Origin: Helicobacter winghamensis ATCC BAA-430
GTDB taxonomy: Bacteria > Campylobacterota > Campylobacteria > Campylobacterales > Helicobacteraceae
Reading direction: 5' to 3'
Length of the DNA: 64,000 bases
Assembly: GCF_028751035.1 (NCBI RefSeq)
Contig: NZ_CP063533.1
Location: forward strand, 620,001 to 684,000
Part shown: one piece after another, positions 22,861-32,891 of the stretch
Layout: every line of letters begins with the position of its first letter
Numbering within the stretch: position 1 is the first letter of the stretch
Notes under the pieces: generated by a model
Databases searched by the model: none
Told to the model about the DNA's origin: nothing
The model's input: the letters and a program-made list of their open reading frames with translations, nothing else
Translations under genes and position numbers: made by a program

Positions 22861-22983
22861 TCATCTTCGTGCTAATAGAGAAGAGGTTCCACCTAGCTCC
22901 ATTCCGAACCTAGAAGTTAAGCTCTTCTTCGCTGATGATACTGCTCCTTTCAGGAGTGGTAAAGTAGGACAGTGCGGAGATGA
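22861..22983 (+). rRNA. rrf: 5S ribosomal RNA
   Basis: The loop A/helix II region GGTTCCACCTAGCTCCATTCCGA, then GAAGTTAAGCTCTTC, matches bacterial 5S. The ends CATCTTCG and CGGAGATG form helix I. It is the last gene of the operon. The exact ends are uncertain by about three bases. Confidence 0.9.
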
Positions 22984-23390
22984 GAGTGTAATAAGATTGT
23001 GTTGGATTCTGCATTTGCTTCGTAGGGATTAATTCTTTCATTTTAAGTTTTACTTTGTTTGGGCTTTAATGGTTGATATAAGCTAAGTTGTTTGTTCTAT
23101 GTTTGCTTTGTGTTATTTGTTTTAAAAATCAATAAAACTTTCTTAATATTTTTATTATCTGTTACCAAATGTAACTTCTAAATTAAATTTATAAAATATA
23201 CTTAATCTTTTTATAAAACTTAATAAATCCCTATAATATGGAATTAATCTTTATATTTTTCTTTACATAATAAAAATGATTTTTATTTCATTTAAAAAAT
23301 AGTAACAATATCACTTAAATTTTAAAAGGATTTATTATAAAATGGCAGGGTTTAAAATAAAAATCACACTTTAAACAAAGGAGAAAAACA
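22984..23390 (+). promoter_or_regulatory. AT-rich gap between 5S and the autotransporter, with likely promoter
   Basis: 407 bp without a gene. I see no convincing rRNA terminator hairpin. A TATAAT at 23232-23237 and a TATAAAAT at 23336-23343 are candidate -10 boxes; the latter is about 48 bp before the start codon. An AAAGGAG ribosome site lies at about 23378-23385. Confidence 0.45.
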
Positions 23391-25541
23391 ATGGAAAAAA
23401 CATTGAATAATCATTCTAGTATGATTGATATTCCTGCGGGGGGGGGGGCATTTAAGAGATATTTAAATCCATTTACTAGCAAGGCAATTTATTATAGCGT
23501 TCTTGCAACTTCACTTTCTACTTTTATCTTTCACTCACAAGCTTATGCACAATCAAATAATGAAAAATCTGTTCCACAAATTATTGCTTTAAATGTTACG
23601 CAAAATCCTTTGGTAAATCCTGCTCAAAACCTTAAAAATTCTAAGGTTAAATTAGATTCTAATTTAAAAACAAATAGAAATAATACTGGACAACTTAGGA
23701 CTTTTTCTTCTGTAAAAGCTACAGAAAATAAACTTGAGATTGACAATAATACTCAAAATATAACTTATACGGGTGAGACAAAATTAGATGAATTGCAATT
23801 TAATAAACAAGACACAGGTGATAGCGCTACAAAAATTAGTTTTGAAAACCTTTCAATTAACAAACTAGCATCTAAAGGATTATTAGAAAAAACAATGGAG
23901 AATTTATTTAAAGATGCTGGTGTAGATATTAATGATAAAAGCACATATGACAATTGGTGGTTTAAATATGGTTTTGATGATATTAATCCAATTCCCAAAG
24001 CTGAGCGTTTGGATCTAGTTGGGAAGGATTTAACAATTACTGAAATTGATAATAAACACAATATTGTTATTAAGACGGAGAAATTGAAAGTAGATAGCAT
24101 AAAAAATGGTGCTGGTGGGCTCTATATAGATTTTAAAGAGGGGGTGATAGGAGAGAAAGGCAAAGAGGCTATCGGTTTTTCCGAAGTTGATTATGTTCTT
24201 TCTCATTCTTCTTCCTTTCCATCAAATTTGAGGGCGCACAGCAACATAACGATATATACTGAAAAAGGACATATTGATGGAGATATTAACACCAAAGGAA
24301 GTGGCAGCAGGGGAATAGAAGTATGGGTGACTGGAGAAGGGGTTATTAGTGGGGATGCATATGTTATGTCTTCAGAAATGATACCAGCTTTTGATTGGGA
24401 AGGAGATTTATTGGAAAGTTCTAGTGGATCATTACATATAAGTCTAGCAAATGGTGCTAAGATGCTAGGAGATGTATTAGTTGAGAACGAATATGGTTAC
24501 GGTGTTCTTGTGTTACAAGCAGGTCTGATAAAATCCCAGATGCAAGGAGATATTAATCTTAAACAAGGAAGTATGATGTTGGCTATGGGGGATAATACCG
24601 AAATAAGTGGAGAAATTAATATAGAAAAAGATGGGATTATGACCATCAAAGATATAGCGGGATTTCATAAAGGTAAAGGAGTGATTTCAAATAAAATTAC
24701 TAACGAAGGTTTCCTGAATTTTGATATCAATAGCCAATTATCGTCGAATGATATAATAATTGAAAATGGTATTGATAATGATGGTGGAATTGTTAATATT
24801 ACAAGTTATAATAATGATGAAAGTTATTTGGGATTTCTCAAAAAAGACGGTTATCACTTCAAAAATATAAATGGCGGTAAAATAGCAATTGACGGCTGGG
24901 ATTTTAGAGAAAAAGAGGGTAATGGTAGAATTGTAATAGATACAGGAAATGGTGGGAATGACGGCACAAGAGAGCAGAATTTAAATAAAGTAGCTTTTGG
25001 CTCATATTTTGATGTTAATGGTAACATTATTCGCTCAACACAATGGGTAGATGGTAAAGAGATTCCTAGAACCATCACCCTCTTTGGCGATGATAAAATC
25101 TTCGCTAAAGGCTCTTATGTCCAATACCTTGTTTTAACCCCTGAAGAAGAAAAGGATCTTAAAGATGGAAAAATCAGTATCTATGATAAAGACGGCAGAC
25201 ATAATGTAGCAGGACATTTTATTGAAGGGGGAGCAGGAGCTAATGGAGAAAGTAACTTTGCAACCTTACTCCATGAAGGAAAAGTCATTAAACTTAGTGT
25301 TGGTGGTGGAGATACTATTGCACCTGTTGTTCAAGCAGATGGTTTAATTGGTGAATTAAAAGTTAATGATGATACTCCCGGCTCCACTATTGGTTCTAAT
25401 CAAATTAATGCACTAAATACTAATATGACACAAACCTTTAACACCCTTAAAGAAATCTCTACTAAAACTTTTAGAACAGAGCATACTAATCTCTCAAGCT
25501 ATAATACTCTAAAAAGAACAAGTAGCTTATGCTCTTTATAA
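23391..25541 (+). CDS. Autotransporter N-terminal part: signal region and passenger
   Basis: 716 residues ending at a premature stop just after the A5 run. The first ~55 residues form an extended N-region (MEKTLNNHSSMIDIPAGGGAFKRYLNPF) then a hydrophobic core and an AYA cleavage-like site. The passenger has many short motifs of the kind GDIN/GDVLV/GEINIEKDGIMTI, typical of right-handed beta-helix passengers. The last 20 residues after the A5 run (RTSSLCSL) are out of frame. In the corrected frame the sequence goes on as KEQVAYALYNHSKN. Substrate or adhesion target is unknown. Confidence 0.7.
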   Translation: MEKTLNNHSSMIDIPAGGGAFKRYLNPFTSKAIYYSVLATSLSTFIFHSQAYAQSNNEKSVPQIIALNVTQNPLVNPAQNLKNSKVKLDSNLKTNRNNTGQLRTFSSVKATENKLEIDNNTQNITYTGETKLDELQFNKQDTGDSATKISFENLSINKLASKGLLEKTMENLFKDAGVDINDKSTYDNWWFKYGFDDINPIPKAERLDLVGKDLTITEIDNKHNIVIKTEKLKVDSIKNGAGGLYIDFKEGVIGEKGKEAIGFSEVDYVLSHSSSFPSNLRAHSNITIYTEKGHIDGDINTKGSGSRGIEVWVTGEGVISGDAYVMSSEMIPAFDWEGDLLESSSGSLHISLANGAKMLGDVLVENEYGYGVLVLQAGLIKSQMQGDINLKQGSMMLAMGDNTEISGEINIEKDGIMTIKDIAGFHKGKGVISNKITNEGFLNFDINSQLSSNDIIIENGIDNDGGIVNITSYNNDESYLGFLKKDGYHFKNINGGKIAIDGWDFREKEGNGRIVIDTGNGGNDGTREQNLNKVAFGSYFDVNGNIIRSTQWVDGKEIPRTITLFGDDKIFAKGSYVQYLVLTPEEEKDLKDGKISIYDKDGRHNVAGHFIEGGAGANGESNFATLLHEGKVIKLSVGGGDTIAPVVQADGLIGELKVNDDTPGSTIGSNQINALNTNMTQTFNTLKEISTKTFRTEHTNLSSYNTLKRTSSLCSL
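23438..23448 (+). repeat. G11 homopolymer tract (candidate phase-variation switch)
   Basis: Eleven consecutive G after GC in codons 16-20 of the autotransporter (Ala-Gly-Gly-Gly-Ala). Length 11 keeps the downstream frame open; 10 or 12 would close it. Tracts of this length are the classic slipped-strand switches of Helicobacter and Campylobacter surface genes. The next longest G runs seen in coding sequence here are seven (in folC and mfd). Confidence 0.85.
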
Positions 25542-26610
25542 TCATTCTAAAAATGCTTCAAAGAATAATTCTTTAGATAACAATCCTACAAACAAGAATC
25601 TTTCTAGTAATAATTTAAAAAATCATACCAATAATAATCTCTTGAGTTATAATGCAAAGAATTCTTTAAATGATAATATAAATCTATTGGATAATACTAG
25701 TAACCCAGGTAATACAAATATTGCTAGTAATGTAAGTAATATAAATGCTTTGACAAATCCTGCAAGCAACACTTCAGGGAATAACACTTTAAGCAATGTT
25801 TCAAATAACACTAACTTAGAAGCTTATGCCACAGATGAACAAATTACTACTTATGCTACTTATGCACAAGCTGGTGCATCTGATGCTTTACTCTATGATG
25901 AAATCAATAAAGGCTATACAGATTTAGATCTCTTAAGAGCCTTAGATGATATTTTTATTAAGCAAAATAAAAAAGAAAGTGATCTTTATACTTATGCAGT
26001 GCCTTATTATAATTACATTAAAGATAAATCTTTAGGATTAGGCACCACAAAAACAAATAGTTATGGATTGCTAGCTGGAGGACAATTAAATTCTAATTAT
26101 GGAGTTTATGGCTTTTATATTAATTTAGAAAACTCTAAGAGAGAAAACAACACAACAAGCACAGATACAGATAGCACAAGTTATTTAGCAGGATTAACTT
26201 ATTACAATGCCTTCCATAGATTTTCTAATAAAGAACTCTATGTTAGTCTTAATACAATGCTAGGAACTACAAAGAGTGATGTCTCTATGATAGATAGTGA
26301 TTCTTATAAAGATGATTTTGACTTTGATTCATTAAATTATGGAGCAGAACTAAGAGCTGGAGTTAATATTTATAATGTCTTAACTAATAGTTATTGGACA
26401 CCAGAGTTAGGTTTAATCTATACAGGAATGGCAGTAGATTCTTATGAGATTAAACATACAAAGCTTACAGAATATTATGATAAAACAACAATTAATCTCT
26501 TAGAAGGGGTTGCAGGATTAAGATTCCATCACGCTTATAATCAAACTACACGCTTTAATGCAGCACTAGGAGCTAAGTTTAGACTCTATGATGATGCAAA
26601 AGTCAAATGA
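25513..26610 (+). CDS. Autotransporter fragment: Asn/Ser-rich linker and most of the beta-barrel
   Basis: Open frame continuing the passenger after the first frameshift; a TTG at 25642 is the first start-like codon, but the fragment is unlikely to be translated on its own. The first ~100 codons are Asn/Ser/Leu-rich low-complexity (for example NNSLDNNPTNKN). The barrel begins near YGLLAGGQLNSNYGVYGF and shows alternating aromatic strands (SYLAGLTYYNAF, YGAELRAGVNIYN). It stops at a TGA four bases after the start-like ATG of the last fragment. A barrel without its final strands should not insert. Confidence 0.6.
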   Translation, partial: KEQVAYALYNHSKNASKNNSLDNNPTNKNLSSNNLKNHTNNNLLSYNAKNSLNDNINLLDNTSNPGNTNIASNVSNINALTNPASNTSGNNTLSNVSNNTNLEAYATDEQITTYATYAQAGASDALLYDEINKGYTDLDLLRALDDIFIKQNKKESDLYTYAVPYYNYIKDKSLGLGTTKTNSYGLLAGGQLNSNYGVYGFYINLENSKRENNTTSTDTDSTSYLAGLTYYNAFHRFSNKELYVSLNTMLGTTKSDVSMIDSDSYKDDFDFDSLNYGAELRAGVNIYNVLTNSYWTPELGLIYTGMAVDSYEIKHTKLTEYYDKTTINLLEGVAGLRFHHAYNQTTRFNAALGAKFRLYDDAKVK

Positions 26611-26807
26611 AAATTGCAGGAGAGACATTAGCAAATCCTTTGTTTGCTACAAGAGATATTAAACTTCCAGATACTTCTTATTATGTGCAATTTGGTCTTG
26701 TTAAACTTCTAGGAGATAATGTAGAGTTAAGTCTAAACTATCAAGGAAACTTTGCAAAAGATATTCAAGGACATACTGCCTTTGCTAGAATTGGATATTG
26801 GTGGTAA
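26607..26807 (+). CDS. Autotransporter fragment: last barrel strands
   Basis: 66 codons giving the last few strands (YYVQFGLVKLLGDNVELSLN, GHTAFARIGYWW). The terminal aromatic residue fits the outer-membrane insertion signal recognised by the BAM complex. It joins the preceding fragment by adding one A to the A3 run at 26605-26607. There is no convincing ribosome site, so it is most likely part of one broken gene. Confidence 0.55.
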   Translation: MKIAGETLANPLFATRDIKLPDTSYYVQFGLVKLLGDNVELSLNYQGNFAKDIQGHTAFARIGYWW

Positions 26808-26816
26808 GGAGAGAAA

Positions 26817-27332
26817 ATGCAAAGAATAATACTAACTTTACAACAAGAGAAACAAATAAAACAAAACAAAAGTCTAAGCTATCAAATACAGCAGGCTTTA
26901 CAACAAAATAAACAAAGCAAACAACAAATAAAACAAGTTAAACAAATCAACAAACAAAACAAAAAGACTTCCTATGAAGTCTTTAAAACAACACTAACTT
27001 CTTTTTTAGGATTATGTTTATTAGGAAGTTTAAATCTTGCACAAGCAAAAGACAATTTTAATCCTAGTAAAGAATATAAACAAAATTGTTCTATCTGTCA
27101 TGGAGCAAATGGATTAAAAGCTCCACCTGGAGGTAGAGAAACACAACTTATTGGTGCAATGCTAAAAGATTATGTGTATCAAAGACTTATTGATTATGCA
27201 AGTGATAAAGGAGGAACACCGGGAAATAACTTTATTATGTTTGCAGTAATGGATGAATACCAATACACTAAAGAAGAAATCAAACAACTAGCAGAGTATA
27301 TTACAGATTTAGGGCATAAGGAGATGGAGTAG
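26817..27332 (+). CDS. Cytochrome c-type protein with Gln/Lys-rich N-terminal extension
   Basis: 171 residues. A c-type heme site CSICHGANG is at residues 91-99, and a Met in FIMFAVMDEY (141 or 145) can be the axial ligand, so the C-terminal ~95 residues look like a small class I cytochrome c. A hydrophobic segment at about 57-77 ending in AQA is a signal peptide or anchor. The first 50 residues are extraordinary: 16 Gln and 10 Lys with no family match that I know. A perfect AAGGAG site 6-8 bases before this ATG and the lack of an in-frame start further down support the long form. It follows the autotransporter by nine bases, so the two may be co-transcribed. Confidence 0.75.
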   Translation: MQRIILTLQQEKQIKQNKSLSYQIQQALQQNKQSKQQIKQVKQINKQNKKTSYEVFKTTLTSFLGLCLLGSLNLAQAKDNFNPSKEYKQNCSICHGANGLKAPPGGRETQLIGAMLKDYVYQRLIDYASDKGGTPGNNFIMFAVMDEYQYTKEEIKQLAEYITDLGHKEME

Positions 27333-27334
27333 GG

Positions 27335-28317
27335 TTATAGCCATTTAGGGTTTGCAGTAAAGCTAACAGATAGCCAAATTTTATAGCTAGGAATCATAAG
27401 TGATTCTGCGATATGCTCCCTAATGGCGTCAAATTCTTGCATACTTTTAGGCTTAAAATTTTCCTGCGTTAGAATATTGACTTCAACCATATAAAAGCGT
27501 CCTGATTTTGCAGTGTGTGTATCGTAATCCTTAAAGCCGAACTCTTTGCTAATGTGCTCCATTATTTCTGTAATTCTCTCATCAATATCTATGGGGGCTA
27601 CCATTATTAAGTCTTTGAAGTTTGCAATAGCAATGCGTGTGGGAGTGATACAAAGTAACAAAGATAATACAGCAAGCAAAATTGGATCAACATAAAGTGC
27701 AAATGCGGTATTTGTTTGGGGAAGTAAATAGATGATTCCAAATGCGACTAAAGCACCTAAATATAGCACGCAATCGATTTTCCATTCTGTATTATCTACT
27801 TGAATTAAATCTGATTCTAATATTTTTGTATAAATATGTGTATAGGTAAATAAAATCGTACAAAAGATAAAGGCACAAAGGCTATAAACAGCTGCACCAC
27901 CTAGCTCTACGGCATATCCCCCGTGGATAATGCTTTTTAGCGCGTTAATAAAGGCATAAATACATACAAAGACTAATACAAGAGATTTACCATAGGTTCA
28001 AAACGCACATAACCATATTGAAAAATATCATCATCTTCTTTATAAATATAGCGCGAAGTTACTACGCTAAGCGCACCAAGTCCAACACTAACAAGTGCAA
28101 CAAAGCCATCAAAAATCACCGCCATTGATTTAACAAAAATCCCAAATCCGATTCCAAAAATCGCTAAAAGTAAAGCGCTAAACATTGAAACTTTCAAAAT
28201 AAATTGTTCTTTATGATTATCTACAATAGAATCCTTTGTGTTTGAAAGAGTGCGCACTTGATTATCACGCACGCTAGTGCCATAGTTTTGCTTAAAAATC
28301 TTGCTAAAAAGCCCCAT
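27335..28317 (-). pseudogene. Cation diffusion facilitator transporter, broken by a frameshift
   Basis: Two minus-strand frames (28317 down to about 27973, and the rest down to 27335) join into one CDF-family metal/proton antiporter of about 327 residues. The N-terminal part has helices AIFGIGFGIFVKSMAVIFDG and ends FQYGYVRFEPMVNLLY; the expected continuation after EPM is KSLVLVFVCIYAFINALKS in another frame. The break is at the T3 run 27986-27988 (A3 on the coding strand); four A would restore the frame. The cytoplasmic C-terminal domain (VAPIDIDERITEIMEHI) is intact. Family role: efflux of Zn, Fe or related divalent ions. If the shift is real, the protein is truncated after two or three helices. 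The gene ends two bases from the convergent cytochrome gene. Confidence 0.75.
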
Positions 28318-28405
28318 TGAAGCCCTTGTTTGTGGAATACTTGATTATATAGTAGAGAAGTTAATGGATAGTTAAAAGACCCAAAAAATTGGAATCTTTT
28401 TTAAG

Positions 28406-30505
28406 TTAAAATTTCTTTTTGTTTGTGTCTTCTGTAATGTCTTGTGCAATTTGCTCAACATCTTTAGAGATGCTTGAAGTGTTATCGGCAATGCTCAGAT
28501 TGTTTTGCGTGATTTTTTCTAGTTGCCCCACAGCTTCGTTGATTTGCTCAATTCCAGCGGTTTGCTCTTTGATAGATTCGCCCATATCATTCACGCCTTG
28601 CGCTAGGATATTAATGTTTGCGTCAATTTCACTTAATGATTTTCCTGTGCGTTCAGCTAGTTTTCTAACTTCATCTGCTACAACTGCAAAGCCTCTGCCG
28701 TGCTCACCTGCTCTTGCTGCTTCAATAGCGGCATTTAATGCTAGCAAGTTTGTTTGATCTGCAATATCTCTAATCACACCAACAACATTCTTAATATCAC
28801 TGCTTTGGTTAATCACTTCTTGTGTTTTGGAACTCACATTTTGCATAGAGCTTGTGATTTGTTCTATTGCTTGTGCGGTTTGTTCCAAAGATGATGCTTG
28901 ATGGTGTGAACCTTCTACGAGCTTGTCCATCATCTCTTCTAAGTTTTTAGACTTCGTGTTTAGTGCGCTTGCGAAGTTTGCCGATGTGGTTAGCATTGTC
29001 TTAATTTCTTGCCCTAAGGTGTTTGTAGTAATCTCTACTCCACCTTTAGCGTCCTTCACTTCCGTTGTGAAGTCTAAGTTTGTATAGCTTTGGAATACGC
29101 GTTCAATCTCATTAGTATCGCTTCCGATTTTATTTTCTAAGGTTTGTAGCATTTTATTTAACACTTTCTTAAGCTCATTGAGTTGTGGATTATAAGGCTG
29201 TGCTGTTATTCTTGCGGTTAAATCCCCACTTTCAATTCTGTTTGCTGTTTCAATAGATTCCTTAACTGCTTGTGTGTCTTGCTCTAACCCTTTTTGAGTT
29301 TTTTGGATATTTTCATTAATTGCTACCGTCATTAAGCCAATTTCATCTTCTGCACGAGGCTTGATGAAAGCTGGTGGTGTTTTTGTCTCGTAATTTAGGT
29401 ATTTGAAGAAACCAAAGAGTAAGTTATAAAGTGTATTGATTCTTGTGATAACTTGCGTGCGGATATAGAAAAATAAGGTTAATCCAATAATGGCTAAAGC
29501 GATAAGTGTGCAAACAACAATGATTGTTGTAAGAGATCGAACAGGCTCTGTAATAGAGTCAATAGGTGCTGTTACAAACGCGCTCCAGTGTGTATTCATA
29601 CTCTCTCTACCGATTTGAAAAGTGTTAATTGCCGTTAGACTTTCATTACCTTGAGCATTAAAGTATTCATAAATCCCGTCTTTTCCTTCTTTTGCTGCTT
29701 GCATTATTCTCTTAGTGCTTTCGTGTGGATTAATTTCATTTAATGCCTTGCCCAAAGCGTTTTGATTAATATGCGCTGCGATGATTCCATCAGCAGTCAT
29801 AATGGCTTTATAATCACCTTTAAATACGGATCGTTCTTGTGTGTTAATGTCTTTAGAAATGGCATTAAGATTTACAAAAAGTCCTAAAACAGCAACAATT
29901 TCACCACTTTTATTTTTGAGTGGATAGTTCATTGCAACACCCACGCTTTCGCCTTGTTCTGCAATATTTCTAAGAGCTGGGATTCCAATATTTGGCTCAC
30001 CACTTTGAAGTGCTTTAAGGACGCTTGGAATCTCTATAATAGCATTATCTGCTTTTAAGCTTTTTATGCCACCGAGATTTCTAATATCGGAATCTGTAAC
30101 TAAGATTAGCATTTTTCCATTAGCAGCTTTAAAGTTTTCATTGCGGATATTCTCTCCAGAATACATTGGATCAATCACATACAAATAACCATAATCTGCA
30201 ACTCCGGAGGAATCTAACATTGTCCCCACAGCATCTTGTAACACTTCTTCTCTTGCATTGCGGTCTATCATACCGCTAATTGTGTCTTGTTGTGATTCTA
30301 AGACGGCAAACATTTCATTGAGATACCCGCCAACAAGATTAGAAAATCTAGCTGCTGTGTTGTTGAGTAATTTGTGAGTTTCTTGGAGTTGGATAGTCGC
30401 TGAACGCGAAATGACTACATAAGACATAATCCCTAAACAAATCACTATAACAAATAGAATAGTTGAAACGATTTTTGTTCCTAATTTTAGCTTGTGCAAA
30501 TTCAT
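28406..30505 (-). CDS. Methyl-accepting chemotaxis protein
   Basis: 699 residues. Helix 1 at about 13-33, a large periplasmic dCache-like domain to about residue 325, helix 2 at about 328-350, a HAMP-plus-linker region, and the signalling domain with [20 protein letters not shown] and the C-terminal tail EDTNKKKF. The periplasmic domain has YGYLYVIDP and [20 protein letters not shown], typical of Cache folds, but the ligand motif is not recognisable to me. It is divergent from a second chemoreceptor 262 bp away whose cytoplasmic half is closely similar, an apparent duplication with sensor replacement. A good AAGGA site precedes the ATG. Confidence 0.93.
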   Translation of the reverse strand: MNLHKLKLGTKIVSTILFVIVICLGIMSYVVISRSATIQLQETHKLLNNTAARFSNLVGGYLNEMFAVLESQQDTISGMIDRNAREEVLQDAVGTMLDSSGVADYGYLYVIDPMYSGENIRNENFKAANGKMLILVTDSDIRNLGGIKSLKADNAIIEIPSVLKALQSGEPNIGIPALRNIAEQGESVGVAMNYPLKNKSGEIVAVLGLFVNLNAISKDINTQERSVFKGDYKAIMTADGIIAAHINQNALGKALNEINPHESTKRIMQAAKEGKDGIYEYFNAQGNESLTAINTFQIGRESMNTHWSAFVTAPIDSITEPVRSLTTIIVVCTLIALAIIGLTLFFYIRTQVITRINTLYNLLFGFFKYLNYETKTPPAFIKPRAEDEIGLMTVAINENIQKTQKGLEQDTQAVKESIETANRIESGDLTARITAQPYNPQLNELKKVLNKMLQTLENKIGSDTNEIERVFQSYTNLDFTTEVKDAKGGVEITTNTLGQEIKTMLTTSANFASALNTKSKNLEEMMDKLVEGSHHQASSLEQTAQAIEQITSSMQNVSSKTQEVINQSSDIKNVVGVIRDIADQTNLLALNAAIEAARAGEHGRGFAVVADEVRKLAERTGKSLSEIDANINILAQGVNDMGESIKEQTAGIEQINEAVGQLEKITQNNLSIADNTSSISKDVEQIAQDITEDTNKKKF

Positions 30506-30767
30506 TTAATCAATCCTTATTAAATTTAATAGCGTTAAAGAGCATTTGCAAAAATTGCTAAACTCTTTCTTAGTAAAGCATTTAATAATACAATAAAAAA
30601 CTTAAAAAGAAGCAAGAATATAAAGAATTTTATCTGCTAGAGTTTCAATGTTGTGCTAGATTTAAAGAAAGCTGAAATTTTAGTTTAATAGTAAAAATCT
30701 AATTCAATATAAATCATTTAAGCAATACAATCCCGCTACTATATTAAAGCATAAAAAGGAGAAGAAT

Positions 30768-32786
30768 ATGCTACGCTCATTAGGCGGTAAATTAACTGCA
30801 AGTGCAGTTGCTATCTTTGCCATTATTATTATGGTTATTAGTGCATTTAACTTTCAAAACACTTCAGGAGATGTGCAGGAGCTTTATCGTGGAATCCAAA
30901 AACAAACGCTAGAGTCTGCTTATAAGAGTATTTATATTACTATGGGTGAAGAGGCGCAAGAACATTTGCGTGTGCTTGCAAGAGATCTTTCAAGAATCAA
31001 TAAAGATAATATTGTGCAGCAGCGCATTATTTTAGATACTGCTTCAGCCTTAGTAAAATATCCTTTAATGTTTATTGTTTATGAAGAAGATGGAAAAGCA
31101 ATTTTGCAAGATTATAATAGTGAGGGGGAGACAAATTTTTCTTCAGAGTGGGATGATGTAGGGAATGTAGATTTGCGCCAACGCCCTTGGTATATCCAAA
31201 CAAAACAGGCAAATGCCGGGATTATTACTCCTGTGTATGTTAGCGAAGTGGGAAAATATAAAGGAGATTCTTTTGCTACTGCAACTATGCCTATTATAAA
31301 GAATGGGAAGTTTGTCGGTGTCGTTGGAATGGATATTCAAGTCGATCAGTTTCAAGCGCGTTTTGAAGCATTTAAAAATCCAGAACTTCCTTCTATGAGC
31401 GTATTTATCACAGATAGCAATGGGGCGATTTTTTCCCACGAAGATATGGAGTTTGTAAAAAGTGGTTTATCTAAAGATGTTGAAACTGCACTCAAGCAAG
31501 ATCTCCAAGCCAATGCAAAAAAAGAGGGTGAGATTGACTATAACTTAACCTTAAGAAATGGACAAGTTATTGATAAGCTTGGATATTATAAGCAATTTCC
31601 TTTTGGCTGGACAATTGTTGCTACGGCAGATAAGAGTGATTATACAGCAGCGGTTAATAAGAGTTTAATGGAGACAATTATCTTAGCAGTTGTTATGATT
31701 ATCATCGGTGCGGTTGTGATTTTGTTTATTATACGCTATTTTACAAATCCTTTAAATACAATTAAATTAACCTTAATTGAATTTTTTAAATATCTTAATC
31801 ATGAAAGTAAAGTTGCCCCTAAAGCACTTGAGATAAAAAGTCAAGATGAGATTGGAACAATGGCTCAGGCAATCAACGCAAATATTGAACAAACAAAAAA
31901 TGGGCTACAAAAAGATGAAGCTCTTGTTGAACAATCTGTTAAGGTGATTCAAAGAGCAAAAGATGGTTATGCGGATTCCATTATTGACTTAGATGGTGTA
32001 AATCCACAACTTAACCATTTGCGCGATGTGGTAAATGATTTATTGAGATTGTTGTCTAGCGCAATTGGTAGAGATTTACCAGAATTAAATCGTGTCTTTG
32101 ATAGCTTTGTTGCGCTTGATTTTAGCACGCAAGTAGCCAATGCACAAGGGCGTGTGGAGATAGTAACAAATACTTTGGGTGAAGAAATTCGCAAAATGCT
32201 TAGAACTTCTTTAGAATTTGCAAACTCTCTAAATGAGCAAAGTAGCAAGCTTGAAAGTGCGGTAAATTCGCTAACGCAGTCTTCTAACTCTCAAGCTTCA
32301 TCTTTGCAACAAACAGCAGCAGCGGTAGAAGAAATCACTTCATCAATGCATAATGTAAGTGGTAGAACACAAGAAGTTATCCAGCAGACTGAGGATATTA
32401 AAAATGTAATCGGAATTATTAGAGATATTGCAGATCAAACAAACTTGCTAGCATTAAATGCCGCTATTGAAGCAGCAAGAGCAGGTGAGCACGGCAGAGG
32501 CTTTGCAGTTGTAGCAGATGAAGTAAGAAAACTAGCTGAACGCACAGGAAAATCTCTTGGAGAGATTGAGGCAAATGCGAATTTGTTGGTGCAAAGCATT
32601 AATGATATGGCAGAATCTATTAGAGAACAAACCGCAGGTATTACACAGATTAATGAGGCGATTTCAAATTTGGAAACTGTAACGCAAGAAAATGTAGGGA
32701 TTGCAAACACAAGCTCTGATATTTCTCAAAATGTTTCTGAGATTGCCAAGGCAATTTTAGAGGATGCTAATAAGAAAAAAATCTAA
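30768..32786 (+). CDS. Methyl-accepting chemotaxis protein, dCache sensor with amino-acid-binding pattern
   Basis: 672 residues. Helix 1 at 10-27, periplasmic dCache domain, helix 2 near 303-325, and a signalling domain nearly identical to that of the divergent neighbour, ending DANKKKI. Residues R139, W141, Y142 (RPWY), Y157 and D189 follow the spacing of the amino-acid-binding motif described for dCache_1 receptors (R, W, Y, then Y 15 later, then D about 30 later); the first Tyr of that motif is not at its expected place. Inference: senses an amino acid. An amino-acid ABC transporter starts 143 bp downstream, but a terminator separates them. Ribosome site AAGGAG. Confidence 0.93.
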   Translation: MLRSLGGKLTASAVAIFAIIIMVISAFNFQNTSGDVQELYRGIQKQTLESAYKSIYITMGEEAQEHLRVLARDLSRINKDNIVQQRIILDTASALVKYPLMFIVYEEDGKAILQDYNSEGETNFSSEWDDVGNVDLRQRPWYIQTKQANAGIITPVYVSEVGKYKGDSFATATMPIIKNGKFVGVVGMDIQVDQFQARFEAFKNPELPSMSVFITDSNGAIFSHEDMEFVKSGLSKDVETALKQDLQANAKKEGEIDYNLTLRNGQVIDKLGYYKQFPFGWTIVATADKSDYTAAVNKSLMETIILAVVMIIIGAVVILFIIRYFTNPLNTIKLTLIEFFKYLNHESKVAPKALEIKSQDEIGTMAQAINANIEQTKNGLQKDEALVEQSVKVIQRAKDGYADSIIDLDGVNPQLNHLRDVVNDLLRLLSSAIGRDLPELNRVFDSFVALDFSTQVANAQGRVEIVTNTLGEEIRKMLRTSLEFANSLNEQSSKLESAVNSLTQSSNSQASSLQQTAAAVEEITSSMHNVSGRTQEVIQQTEDIKNVIGIIRDIADQTNLLALNAAIEAARAGEHGRGFAVVADEVRKLAERTGKSLGEIEANANLLVQSINDMAESIREQTAGITQINEAISNLETVTQENVGIANTSSDISQNVSEIAKAILEDANKKKI

Positions 32787-32789
32787 TAT

Positions 32790-32822
32790 AAAATATGGAA
32801 TCTAATTTGGATTCCATATTTT
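32790..32822 (+). terminator. Hairpin terminator after the chemoreceptor
   Basis: A 13-bp perfect stem (AAAATATGGAATC with its reverse complement), seven-base loop and trailing T run. It has the same GGAATC core as other terminators in this window. Confidence 0.8.
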
Positions 32823-32891
32823 TCTGCATAACAACTTTTATTTCAATCACTAAAGATTTTATAGTATTTACAAAAATGCTTGGGATTTTGC

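Larger units (their letters stand above)
23391..26807 (+). pseudogene. Autotransporter with poly-G tract and two frameshifts
   Basis: Three consecutive reading frames join into one 1138-residue autotransporter if one A is removed from the A5 run at 25511-25515 and one A is added to the A3 run at 26605-26607. The reconstructed protein has a long signal region, a passenger of about 650 residues rich in beta-strand repeats, an Asn/Ser-rich linker, and a C-terminal beta-barrel ending in an aromatic residue (ARIGYWW). A G11 tract at 23438-23448 lies in codons 16-20 and could switch the gene on and off. In this copy the G11 keeps the first part in frame, yet the two later shifts should stop production of a barrel-anchored protein. 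The frameshifts could be real mutations or sequence errors. Confidence 0.75.

Noticed and set aside
23765-24100. Antisense frames in the autotransporter and other genes
   Set aside because: They mirror the coding strand, lack ribosome sites and show no recognisable domains.
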